DNA of 64,000 nt from assembly GCF_000001735.4 (NCBI RefSeq), contig NC_003076.8:20525835-20589834 (forward strand), given 5' to 3'. Shown piece by piece: positions 36,121-46,041 of this stretch (position 1 is the stretch's first letter; every line of letters begins with the position of its first letter). The translations under genes were made by a program, and so were the position numbers. Source of the stretch: Arabidopsis thaliana. Lineage: Eukaryota; Streptophyta; Magnoliopsida; Brassicales; Brassicaceae. Below the pieces are notes generated by a model. The model saw only the letters and a list, made by a program, of their open reading frames with translations, made no database searches and was not told the DNA's origin.

Positions 36121-36560
36121 AGCCGTTTTATTTTGGCGCCTCCTTCTTCAAGATATTACTGCATTACTCCTCCATAACCACATTATCAGTTTCATCACTC
36201 CTCAGTAGCACCAAAACTCTTGTGTGGAGAAGAGGAAACACACCTTTCAATACTCAGTTTGATTATACTCGTAGCCTTTCGAACCAATGCACTTCAAAGC
36301 CTATTTGGCGAAATCTCAAGTCTTATCACATCTATAGACTTGAGATTTTCCCAAATAGGCTTTGAAGTGCATTGGTTCGAAAACATAAATGGTGGAAAGA
36401 GATAGATGGTTTTTGCACAAAGTTCGATAAATATCAATCTTGAAATTCAAAAACCAAAGATATCGTTTCCCCTTAAGATCAGATCTCGAAGTCTTAGATA
36501 AGGAATCCATAAAACTTGTTAAAAGAGTACTACTCCTAAACAAACAACTCATGCAGGAAG
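36121..36560 (-). pseudogene. DnaJ-like gene relic: 3' end plus 5' flank, with foldback
   Basis: 36121-36323 is clearly homologous to the 3' part of the DnaJ-like gene at 41502-41704, including the last codons. The body of the gene is missing. From about 36383 the sequence jumps to a copy of that gene's 5' flank (compare 42405-42590: 'aacataaatggtgga', 'cttaagatca'). At the junction a 47-base inverted copy of the coding piece was added, creating a hairpin. This is a deleted and rearranged duplicate, not a functional gene. Confidence 0.75.
36277..36382. repeat. 47-bp inverted repeat from DnaJ-like coding sequence
   Basis: Arms 36277-36323 and 36336-36382 match at 45 of 47 positions around a 12-base loop. 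The arm corresponds to codons for ISPNRLRSALARKAT (residues about 183-197) of the DnaJ-like protein encoded at 41552-42241, with about six differences from that gene. Transcription from the right would give a short hairpin RNA with one arm antisense to the DnaJ-like mRNA. Confidence 0.85.
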
Positions 36561-37865
36561 CTTTGCGCGGGTGTTGGAACTTGTTTTTGATGAAGTGGTT
36601 GTGGCCACTTTTCCGGTGAAGACGTTCATCGGAATGACCGGTTTTTCGGCACAATAGAATCATTGTTGCAAGCACTACGCGGACCGTGGTGGTGCATTGG
36701 AATGTCAAAAATGAAGTTATCATTTGAATGAGAAATGAAGGTCCAAAATAGCTGCCTTGGTATATAATATACAGTAAGTAAGAGGAGAAATCCAAACATA
36801 CATGGGTTGGGTTTGAGATTTGAGAGTTGGGAAATGGGCTTACAACCAATAAAAAATATCTACCTTAATGATAGAGTTTTGTAACAACAACAAAAAATCA
36901 GTTATGACAATTAAGGTCAGAAAACGTTTTTGACATTGTTGTGAGAATCAAAATCTCATAAATTTTCGTTAAGGTGAGATCACCTCATGAATATATATAC
37001 GTTGAGCTTGGGCTATGTAAGTCAAGTCATTGTCTTCTCCTTCTCTTCATAAGATCACAAACATCAAAATTCCTCTCTTCTCTCTTCTTCTTTTGTTTGG
37101 GTCTGAGAGTGTAACACAAGACTAGTATTCGTTCGGCTTTTGATTTTGAGTGTTGCCAATGAAAAGAGATAACAATTTTCTCATGCGACTCTAATCGTCA
37201 TTAAACCCTCGCACTACGAGGAGATGTTTGAGTTATAAAGGAGAGATCATCAAAGCTCTCGACTCTGTTAAGCACCGTCAATCTCCGTTCCTCAATCATC
37301 TTTTTGGTATTGTTGAATTTCATTACCTGTTCTATATTAGTTGCTTTAAGTATTAGGTAGTGTCTATGTTAAAATATTCGTCGTACAAAATCTAGTGGTG
37401 GGAATTAACAAAAAAAAATAAAAAATCTAGTTGTGGGTTTTATTTTTCTATTTTTGTTCAACCATTATCTATCTTCTAAAATAGTTATGGTCTACTCTCA
37501 AAGAACAAGGTTGCGTATAATGTAAACATGGTTTTTTTGATGACTAAATGTAACATTTATACAAAAAAAAATATTTGGAGAAATTGTTTCAGCATTGTTA
37601 CAAAATTAGAACTTATATTGTTGCAATTTTAGGAATTTTAATTTTCCAATCAATTTGTCTATTTTGAAAGATCTTGTGGCACTATTTTGACGAAGATAAG
37701 ATGGAAAAGGATGATCAATAGCGGAAAGAAAGAGCAAAAGGAAGAGCAAAATGGAAATGGATGACCTTCTGGATCATTTTCACCTCCTTTACCTATAAGC
37801 AACTGAAAAGCAACTTGATGTGAGAACCTGAATAGTTCTTTCCTTGGGTATGTCCTTAGATTTTG
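36561..37865. other. Spacer with exon-like remnant
   Basis: About 37231-37310 on the plus strand reads SYKGEIIKALDSVKHRQSPF followed by LNHLFG, up to a possible donor 'ggtattg'. TATA-like and CT-rich leader sequence lies upstream near 36990-37090. I did not recognise the protein, and the frame is closed just upstream. From about 37700 the sequence leads into the DUF3444 relic. Confidence 0.3.
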
Positions 37866-38670
37866 ATGGCGACGGTGGTATGCATTGGTCCATAAGGTTG
37901 TCTCTCAAGAACCTTTCAAGTTGAGTATATATTGGCTTAGTGGTGAGAAAAATGGATATGTGGGTTTATTGAAGAAGTAGATTGATTCAGGGTATTACAG
38001 GATGAGTGGATGCTTCTCAATTGGGAAACATATAAGCAACGACTCTCTCAACTCGTTCTCACATAGAGTTGATGTGGACAATAGGTAACAAAGGATAATG
38101 CACATATATCCTAAAAAATGCAATATTTTGGCTCTTTATGCAAACTGGTCACTATCTTGGAATATTTCAACTTCTTTAGAAGAAATGAACAAGTATGAAA
38201 TGGTAGAAGTGCTTCAAGATTTTGAGGAAGAGTGAGCTGTGACGGTTGTGCCGCTTGTTAAACTCATGGGATTTACAACTTACAACTTTATTTTTAAGTC
38301 ACAATCGTCAAACATTCTTTTTCATTGAAATCTTGAGGCACTTCATACTTGTCCACAACTTCTTGGGGAGTTAAAATATCATGTGACCAATTTGCATAAA
38401 GAGCCAAAATATTGCCTTTTGTCGCTTATATGTGCATCAATCCTTTCTCACATATTGTTCACAAGGCACTATGTGAGAATGAGTTGAGAGAATCATTGTT
38501 GCTATGTTTCCTAATTGAGAAGCATCCACTCGTCTTGTAATACCCTAAATCAATCCACTTCTTCATTGAACCCACATATCCATTTTTCTTGCCATTAAGC
38601 CAACAAATGCACATCTTGAACGGTTCTTGAGAGACAAACTTATGGACCAGTGCATACCACTGTGGCATTC
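37866..38670. repeat. Long imperfect inverted repeat (arms about 380 bp)
   Basis: Arms are about 37866-38253 and 38297-38670. Long near-identical tracts include 'aaaaatggatatgtgggtt', 'gagtggatgcttctcaatt' and 'gcaatattttggctcttta', each present once per strand. The arms differ by scattered substitutions and small indels, so the duplication is not recent. A transcript would fold into a long double-stranded stem. Confidence 0.85.
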
Positions 38671-38713
38671 CATAATCATCATAAGTAGCCCAAACTTGGT
38701 TTTCTCTCAACAA
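37866..38713. pseudogene. Inverted pair of DnaJ/DUF3444 gene fragments
   Basis: On the minus strand 38713-38459 reads LRENQVWATYDDYGMPQWYA, LVHKFVSQEPFKMCICWLNG, then ...GCFSIRKHSNNDSLNSFSH. This is the DUF3444 domain found at the C-terminus of large plant DnaJ proteins (typically GQVWALYDDDGMPRxYA...). The plus strand 37866-38253 encodes a second, more decayed copy in the opposite direction (for example LALYANWSLSWNISTSLEEM, NKYEMVEVLQDFEEE). Neither copy has a complete frame or the rest of a DnaJ gene. The two arms lie head to head about 43 bases apart. Confidence 0.75.
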
Positions 38714-39807
38714 AGCTTGAGTCTGATCCTTGTCGAAGTCTTAGACATCTGGAAGACTCGAAACACTCATAACCACCACATTTTATTCATCTTTTTTGAT
38801 CAATGCAGGATGAATATCCAAATAGATGCAAAGATCAAATGGTTATGTTATGTGTGCTCATTATCGCAAGCCCTTTGGAGCAATTGAGTACTTGCTCCAT
38901 GGATAATCCTTTTTAATCGATAGAATTATGCTAAGCAGCAACAAATCACGAGACTGAGTCAGTTTCCGAGCTATGATATAACTAAAGAGTTGTCACCAGA
39001 AGAGTCGTCGGTATGAATATAATCTACTCGGTAGTCACTAGAGGAGTCACTAATCAGGGCTAAATATGAATGTATCTCGAAGCAGGGCTATATGATTGGA
39101 ATGAGAGTTTGATCATATGTTATATCATTTTGAAATTCTTATCATCATTTATGTCAAAGTTTTTATGTGATTTGCAATGAGAAGTGGAGCTTATAAGATA
39201 TTGTTCCTCTATTTTGTTCTGAGAGATGTAAAGACTTATTAAATAGAGAGCAATCATGTCGTAACTCCAGTTTAAAACTGTTACATATCCTGCTAAGAAG
39301 ACTCGACAGTTTCTTGCTCACCAGGAAATAGGGTTTCAGATAACGAAAACAAACCAAGTACAATTCACAAAATTTATTTCTTAATTTTTATTTTTATTTT
39401 GACTTACACTTTCATTTTAGTAGACTTTATCTTGTTTCCTAAGTCTCGTAGGTCTTTGCTTCCTTCTAGGTCTTGATAAAGGATTTTCTTCCTTTTAGGT
39501 TCTGTTGAAACCCTAGAACCTTTTTTTTTTCAAAAAGGTTTTAACACTAGAACCTTGTTTACAGCTTTCTTCTCTTTTATTATTCACCAGCTATTGATTT
39601 GATATAAACGAGGCTAAGAAAGAGAAAAAAAGAGAGACAATTAATGTTCAATGTATCGTTTACATGAAAGAAAGAGAAATATAGAAACGCCTAGTTAAAA
39701 TGAATCGGTTCTACAAACTGATATTTTGTTATTATTATTATTTTCAAACTGAGCTTTTGTATTTTGACTGAAGGAAAAACATAACTGGCAAATATAAAAA
39801 TTATTCT
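38714..39807. pseudogene. DnaJ-family zinc-ribbon-like fragment and spacer
   Basis: Plus strand near 38810-38880 reads QDEYPNRCKDQMVMLC and, after a frame change, CAHYRKPFGAIEYLLHG. This matches the region before DUF3444 in large DnaJ proteins (YEYP...LxCxxCxKxF). The same piece occurs in both arms of the inverted repeat at 39808-40286. The rest, 38900-39807, shows no further feature apart from poly-T and poly-A runs. Confidence 0.5.
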
Positions 39808-40286
39808 TCTGAGAAGAGAGCCTCGGAGGTGTTGTTTCCTTATTTCTTGGGTACTAATTCATCATCATTATCATCCTCAGATGGTCGCAGCTTATGGTCA
39901 TTATGCCGTTCTTGTAGCATAATGTATAAATAATAGATGCAAATTAAAGACCACATGATTATTTGTGTTCATTGTTGCAAGCCATTTGAAGCTTTTGAAG
40001 TGTGTCTAGCTCCATCGATGGCTCGTGTTACTCCTGTGAACAATGAATTAGCATGAAGTCCATGAAACAACACTAGTCATCAATGGAGCCGGATACTCAA
40101 AAGCTTGAAAACTTCCAACATGGAACACACATAACGCTGTGATCTTTGCATATATTGGATATTCACACTTCATGCTAAAGCGCGGAATAGTGCCCACATG
40201 CTGAGACGATCTGATGATCTTAATGATGATGATGATGAGAAGTTAGTACCCAAGTGATCATGAAACACCTCCGAGATTCTTCTCAA
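39808..40286. repeat. Inverted repeat of a DnaJ zinc-ribbon fragment (arms about 220 bp)
   Basis: Arms are about 39808-40030 and 40068-40286 around a loop of about 37 bases. Matching tracts include 'cctcggaggtgttt', 'cttgggtactaa', 'catcatcatta', 'agcttttga' and 'ctccat(c/t)gatg'. The left arm reads DHMIICVHCCKPFEAFEV, the zinc-ribbon-like part of large DnaJ proteins. The arms are more diverged than in the other foldbacks. Confidence 0.75.
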
Positions 40287-41551
40287 GCTTAGGGTCGTTT
40301 TCGATCGCTGTTAAAATAGTACACAATATCTTTTGGTCTCTTAGTTTTGATCCTGCAAAAGAAAAAGATTGATAATCAGAAAGTAGAAAGTGGGAAAACT
40401 TTTCATCAAACGCTTTAGTATGATTTAATTTCTTATGCCCGAGGCACAGGCTAGAGACCAAAAAAAAGTACTCTAAAATCTGATATATATCCCAACGAAA
40501 TACAGAAAAGAAGCCTCCTAAATAATAAAATCAAAGTAAATAACACGAGCCATATATCAAAGGTGGTTTCTGTAAACCATACCTTTGCCTTGAGAGTGAA
40601 GAAGCAGTTTCAGACTTGTGGGTGATTAATATGAGAAAGAACAATTTTATCTTTTTCTTCTTTAACGTTAAAGTGAAAACTTCAAGAGATAAAATTTATA
40701 GGATGATAAGTACATGTGGTAGTGAGGATTAATAGAACATGCATAAAACTATTTATGGTAAATATTCCATTCCTTTGTATATTCACAAATTTTATATTCT
40801 CTGTATTCCCTCAGTCAAAATATTCGTTTCTGATTTCATTTGATTTCCATATACAAAATCGCTGTTTGTAGAAATGAATCTTTTCTAAATGGCGTTTTCA
40901 TTAATTTATTTCTTTGTTTCAAGAAAAATATAGTTTGAACAAAGACTTTTTTTCTTCTTAATCTCTAAAAGGTAACCAAAGAATTTCTACTCTAAACGAA
41001 CCCTACTGGATATTGAGAATCTTGAAAACCTTTTTTTTTTTTTTTTTTTTTTTTGTAAATATGATATTTTAAATTTTGTCAAAAAAACAAAACAATTATT
41101 GTGCTGGATTTTTTTTTTCTTCTCAGTTATTCTTAAATGTTCATTTCTGTCCGTGTATAGTTTGATGGCAAGTACGAGAAACTGTACAAATCAGCATCTG
41201 GAACAATCATAAACCACCACTTTAGGCACATCGTTAAACCTGGAATTCAGCTCAATATGTTTGTTTCAAAGGAAACGATAGGGACCTGCTTCTTGTACGT
41301 TTGGGAGTATTCAATAGAACTCTAAGAACAAGGAAAGAGATAAACTCTCTTTTATTAAAACTCAAAAATGAATGACAAAGCAACAAAGCTAATGGAGGAA
41401 AATCCAAATAAAAAATGCAAATGTAAAAACAAAAAAAATCCAAATTTAAAATAAAACCAAAACCAATTTTAAATTAAACACCAAACGGTCCAAAACCAGC
41501 AAGTAGCCGTTTGCTTTAAGCGCCTCTTTCTTGAAGATGTTGCTGTATCTA
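40287..41551. other. Second copy of DnaJ-like 5' flank, then 3' flank of the DnaJ-like gene
   Basis: 40315-40420 matches 42265-42365 upstream of the DnaJ-like gene ('ggtctcttagtttt', 'gcaaaagaaa', 'gtgggaaaactttt'). A T run of about 25 lies at 41030-41055. The part next to 41551 should be 3' untranslated sequence of the DnaJ-like gene. No separate gene was recognised. Confidence 0.5.
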
Positions 41552-42241
41552 TCACTCCTCCATGACCTTATTATCAGTTTCCTCAGCAGCACCAACATTA
41601 TTGTGCGGAGAAGAACAAACAAACGTTTCAAGACTCAGTTTGATCACACTCGTAGCCTTTCGAGCCAATGCACTTCGAAGCCTATTTGGAGAAATATCGT
41701 GTCTAATCTCTGCGTCTTCGCTCATTCTTGTTAACTTAGAAACATGAAGTAGATTTGTTGGTGGAGGTTCCTTTTGTTTGCTTCCTTCACAACTAATCCT
41801 GCTTAGTTGGTTTATTGGACCAGAAACTCTCCGTGAAGGTAAAAGTTCGCGTCTCTCGAGAAAATATTTCGAGGCATCAGTGAGTATCTTCAGTGCCTCT
41901 TTAACACCACTACCAACAGATTCGTCACGGTCAAGGGAAATGTCAATAGCTAATGTGCTATAACGATTAAAGATTGTTATAAAATCTGCGGTTCGCTCGA
42001 CCGCTAAAACATCATACCAATCAACTTCACCATTGACTTGCTTCTGGAAACCCATGCACACGTCAAGAAGTGCATTGAGACGGCGAAGACCACCAAGTGC
42101 AGGATTAATTTGTTTTGCCTTGAGAGCAAACTCTTTGGCTCCAGCAAAATCACCCGCTTTATATTTTTCCACTGCGATGGCTTTCGCTCGTTTAGCTTCT
42201 TCTCGAATGATTTCCTTTCTTGATTCGTCCATGTGCATCAT
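41552..42241 (-). CDS. DnaJ-like protein without HPD motif
   Basis: Intronless, 229 aa. Residues 5-60 match the N-terminal helical region of the plant DnaJ/DUF3444 family (EEAKRAKAIAVEKYKAGDFA, GAKEFALKAKQINPALGGLR). A J-like domain follows at about 72-125 (EVDWYDVLAVERTADFITIF, STLAIDISLDRDESVGSGV). The catalytic HPD loop that stimulates Hsp70, normally LHPDKNKS, reads ISLDRDES here, so it should not act as a normal J-protein co-chaperone. The zinc-ribbon and DUF3444 parts are absent: family members are usually several hundred residues longer. It could be a truncated family member under new constraint or an early pseudogene with an open frame. Fragments of the missing parts lie at 37.9-40.3 kb. 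Confidence 0.7.
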   Translation of the reverse strand: MMHMDESRKEIIREEAKRAKAIAVEKYKAGDFAGAKEFALKAKQINPALGGLRRLNALLDVCMGFQKQVNGEVDWYDVLAVERTADFITIFNRYSTLAIDISLDRDESVGSGVKEALKILTDASKYFLERRELLPSRRVSGPINQLSRISCEGSKQKEPPPTNLLHVSKLTRMSEDAEIRHDISPNRLRSALARKATSVIKLSLETFVCSSPHNNVGAAEETDNKVMEE

Positions 42242-43845
42242 TTCTTCGTCAAAAGGTCCTTTTATGTCTCTTAGTTTAGATCATGCAAAAGAAAGAGATT
42301 GATCAGAAAATAAAACAACCCAAAATTGAACATTGCTGAAAGCAGAAAGTGAGAAAACTTTTGCCCCAAGTTATCCATAGAGATAAAAATAATTCCAATA
42401 TCTATGAAAACATAAATGGTGGAAATAGGTATCTAGATAGATGTTCTTTGCATCAAAGTTCGATAATATTAATTTTGAAATTTAAGAACCAAAGATATTG
42501 ACTCCCTTAAGATCAAATCTTGAAGTCTTAGGTAAGGAATCCATCAAAATTGTTATAAGAAATATCTACTCCTAAACAAACAACTCATGCCAAATTTAGG
42601 AAAACGGCAATAATGAATAGACATTTTGCGGCCGAAAGTTTGTAACAAACTTAAATCCGAATTGAGTTTTCCCGCGTAAATCCGTTGGAAAACAAAGCCA
42701 AAACTCTTACGAAAATAAACAACATGGTAAACTTTAGAAAACAGATTCAGGAATCTAGAACAGGCTTGTTGCTAGAGATCGTAGAGACCACTGGATTAAG
42801 ATGAAACTTAACAAACATTTGCAAACACAAAGATGCTGATATAATCTATTGAAAACACAAACCATTAACACCATCAATCAAACAAACTTTACCATTCACT
42901 AATCTCAGAAAAATGGTTTTAACATAAATCAAAGCAAAATCACTTATCTCTTTCTTATACAACACTACACACCAAACCAATTGATAGCCAAAAAGAAGTC
43001 CATAAATTTTTTATAATTTAGGGATTATAAAATCCTAAAAGTTGAGAACCCATTTGTCAAAGCAAATTTGATTAATGACAGAAACTCTAGAAAAGATAAG
43101 ACAAGGACTAGGAAAAAAAATTCAAATAAAAGCACCGCAAGGTTCTATACCTTGTGAGTGATTTAGACGAAGAATTAAATTTTCTTAGCTTCTCTTATCT
43201 TCGTTTTGAATTAACGTTTAAGTAAAGATAAAAACACTCTCAACACCTTTAAGATGATGAACATGTAGTAAAGATTAGTAAACAAATACGACTCTTAAGG
43301 TAAAAAATATTAATTTTATATTTTCCAGTTATGTTTTTAATTCAGTCAAAGCACTCATCAGTTCCCAATTTCATATTATGTCCATACACAAAATCTCAAA
43401 ACGAAGGAGAAGAGAATAGAACAAGAACGATACCTAGGTTTCTCCCCACAATCAAACTGAAGCATCCAAATTTCATAAGTTCAAAAACCATAAAGTGATA
43501 CGTATTTGACAAGAATTTCGTACATGCATATAAATGACATTTTATGGTAAAACATTTCCCCTATTTCAGTGTTCCATTTCAATACTCAAAATCTATAGTT
43601 GGTATTTGTAGAAATTAATCAAATATAGTTGGTTTTTTAATTTTTCTTTCAAGAATTTTTTTTATATCTATTAAAATTATGTTTATGTAATGTAAGTTAT
43701 CTAACTCTTTTAGGGCAATTATTTTTTTAATGTTACATTTAAATACTTGTGAACACCAATTAAAGATTTTGAGTATGGAATTCAAAATTGCTTACATATA
43801 TCTTCCAAAGACCAAATGAAAATTGCTTACACAATTACACTATCT
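42242..43845. other. DnaJ-like gene 5' flank and spacer
   Basis: 42265-42800 is the fullest version of the flank whose pieces recur near 28.7, 30.7, 34.3, 36.4 and 40.4 kb. 43800-43845 is 3' flank of the transporter gene. No other gene was recognised. Confidence 0.5.
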
Positions 43846-45753
43846 TCAAGTCTTTGAGACTCGGTGATGAAGCCTCAAGTAAAACTTCCTCGTCCTATAA
43901 ACCACACTCAAACTCAAAACCATAGCCATTAGACACAACATGGACATGAGACTGCACGTGACTGAATAACACACCGAGCCCGTGCAGACGAGCGACTCAG
44001 TCTCTGTGGTGGGTCCGGCTTGCTTTCTGGCGTAGTAGTCATAGATGTTACTAGCGATCACACCTGAGAACACAAATGACCCAATAGGCAAAGCTGTAAT
44101 CTGGAAATTGTAAAGAGAACCGAAGCTCTTCAGGCCAAAAATGTCAGAGACTGAAGCAGGAGCAATCGCCCAATGAGCGCCATAACCCATTCCTATCACA
44201 ATGGTCACTACGTAGATCTTCCCTGGCCAATCTATGGCATAGTAGATGAGCCCCAAAGACATTATCGCCTGAACCACAGACATTGCCAACGTTCTTGGAA
44301 GTGAGAGTTTCCTTTTGAAGAGGCAGAAAGAGATGAATCTGTCAGTAAAAAACACAGATGCTTCTTAAAAGCGAAAGTGAAATGGTTAAGGGTTTTGTAC
44401 CTTATGATTAGCTCAGAGAAGTAGCCACCAGCAACACGGCCGAGAAAATTGGAGATGCTGATCAGTGAGACAAATATTTTGGTGTTGCTGTACCCGAGGG
44501 AATAACAAATCTGACCAAGATTGTCTATAATCGTGATTCCCGAACCTACACCTAGAACCAGAGACATAAATATAAGCCAGAAGTCAGCTTGTCCCAAAGC
44601 TTGTAACAAGGTGAAATCTTCTCCTATACACGGCGCTCTTTTCTTTTCCGGCGGTCTGTCACTTCTCTCAATTAAAGTTCTAGCCTCATGCTGATCCACA
44701 TTGGAAGTTCCTTCTTCAGGCTTCACTGAGGTGACATTATTACCCGAGATGAAAACCGATGAAAAAGGGACAAGAACTGGAACAACCATGAAAATGACAA
44801 GGATGGCTCCAGAGGTTGTGATAATCGTTTGAGTCATATCAAAAACACTCTGAAGTACCAACAATCCTAGTAAATATACCGCAAGGACAACACAGAAACC
44901 GTAAATAGCCAGGAATCTTAAATCATCAGATCGCAAGTTCGTTCTGCAACTTCTTTCCACGGGTCTAACAATAAATAGTAGAGCAAGAACCACGACTGGT
45001 GGTCCAAGAGCAACCATGAGAATAACCGAAGAATCATGAGAAGGGTTGAACATCAAATAAACCTGAGTCAAGATTGCTCCACTCAAGCCAGAAAACCCTT
45101 TCAGGATTCCCACCACAGGACCTCGGCTTTCTGGGAAGTTATGAATGCATGACACAAGCGACGCTGTATTGTAGTATGTTTCCCCATTTGTTCCCACGAA
45201 TATAGCAACAAACAACTACATGAACAAATAAACCAGAATCAAGCAGGATCACACTCATATGTAAGCTTTAACATCTTTTTTTTTTTTTTTTTTTGAATAT
45301 CTGGAAGTTCAAGCCAAAATTAGAGAATCGTACAAATAATCAAAAGCAAAGCACAATTACTAACGAAATCGCAAATGTGTAAGCAATTTTGATTTGTAAA
45401 ATTCATCTCACCATCCAGAGAGGCAAATTAGGCAATTGGCCAGTGACGACGAGCCAAACAACACCGTAGCCGAAAAGGTTCTGAGTTGCACCGACGAGTA
45501 GAACCACCCAGGAAGGTGAGACTTCAGATAAAGCACCGGAGACGAATCCGATGGCGTCACCGAGGTTTTTAGCTACGCCGAGAAGAGCGATCTGTTTCTG
45601 ATTGTAGCCAAGGGAAGTCTTGATTGCCGGAGACATAGAGCCGCCGAATAGATAGCCAACGCCGGCGACGGATTGGACCCACATGGCGCAGACGAAAACT
45701 AGCCATCGGTCGTTGACTAGGAGCTCTAGTTTGTGACGCCACAAAGTCATCAT
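43846..45753 (-). CDS. Nodulin-like / major facilitator superfamily transporter
   Basis: Three exons (45753-45412, 45215-44401, 44311-43846) give 540 aa starting MMTLWRHKLELLVNDRWLVF. Twelve hydrophobic spans are visible in two groups. The N-terminal half carries the nodulin-like signature (GVGYLFGGSMSPAIKTSLGY, GVAKNLGDAIGFVSGALSE, GPVVGILKGFSGLSGAILTQ). The C-terminal half begins with FTLLQALGQADFWLIFMSLV and holds NFLGRVAGGYFSELIIR. A loop of about 60 polar residues separates the halves. The substrate is unknown; relatives in plants are organellar or plasma-membrane carriers. Likely At5g50520, with a near-identical duplicate elsewhere on the chromosome (established for the reference genome, not visible here). 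Confidence 0.9.
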
Positions 45754-46041
45754 AGTCAAACGCTCTCAAAACTTTCTATTTCTTTTTTTTTTTCGTTGAT
45801 TCATATGATTACTTATTTTGTAATTTTCAGTTTCAAAGAAAAGTTTGGACAACACCGTAAATACAAATAAAATGTTTACTTATTTATATACAATTCATGT
45901 GTAAGGTTGAGAAACAAATAAGCAACAAGATAAAAAAAAAAAAAAAACACGAATCAATGAAGAGGTATACACTTCACAAGCTTAGGTTTAAAAATTGGTT
46001 TGCAAAAGCATTCACTTTTGTATCTCCCCAAAATGAATCTG

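Noticed and set aside
36316-36849. 177-codon minus-strand frame over the 36.3-kb foldback and beyond
   Set aside because: It runs through the inverted copy and DnaJ-like 5' flank, which are non-coding at the source; an accidental open frame.
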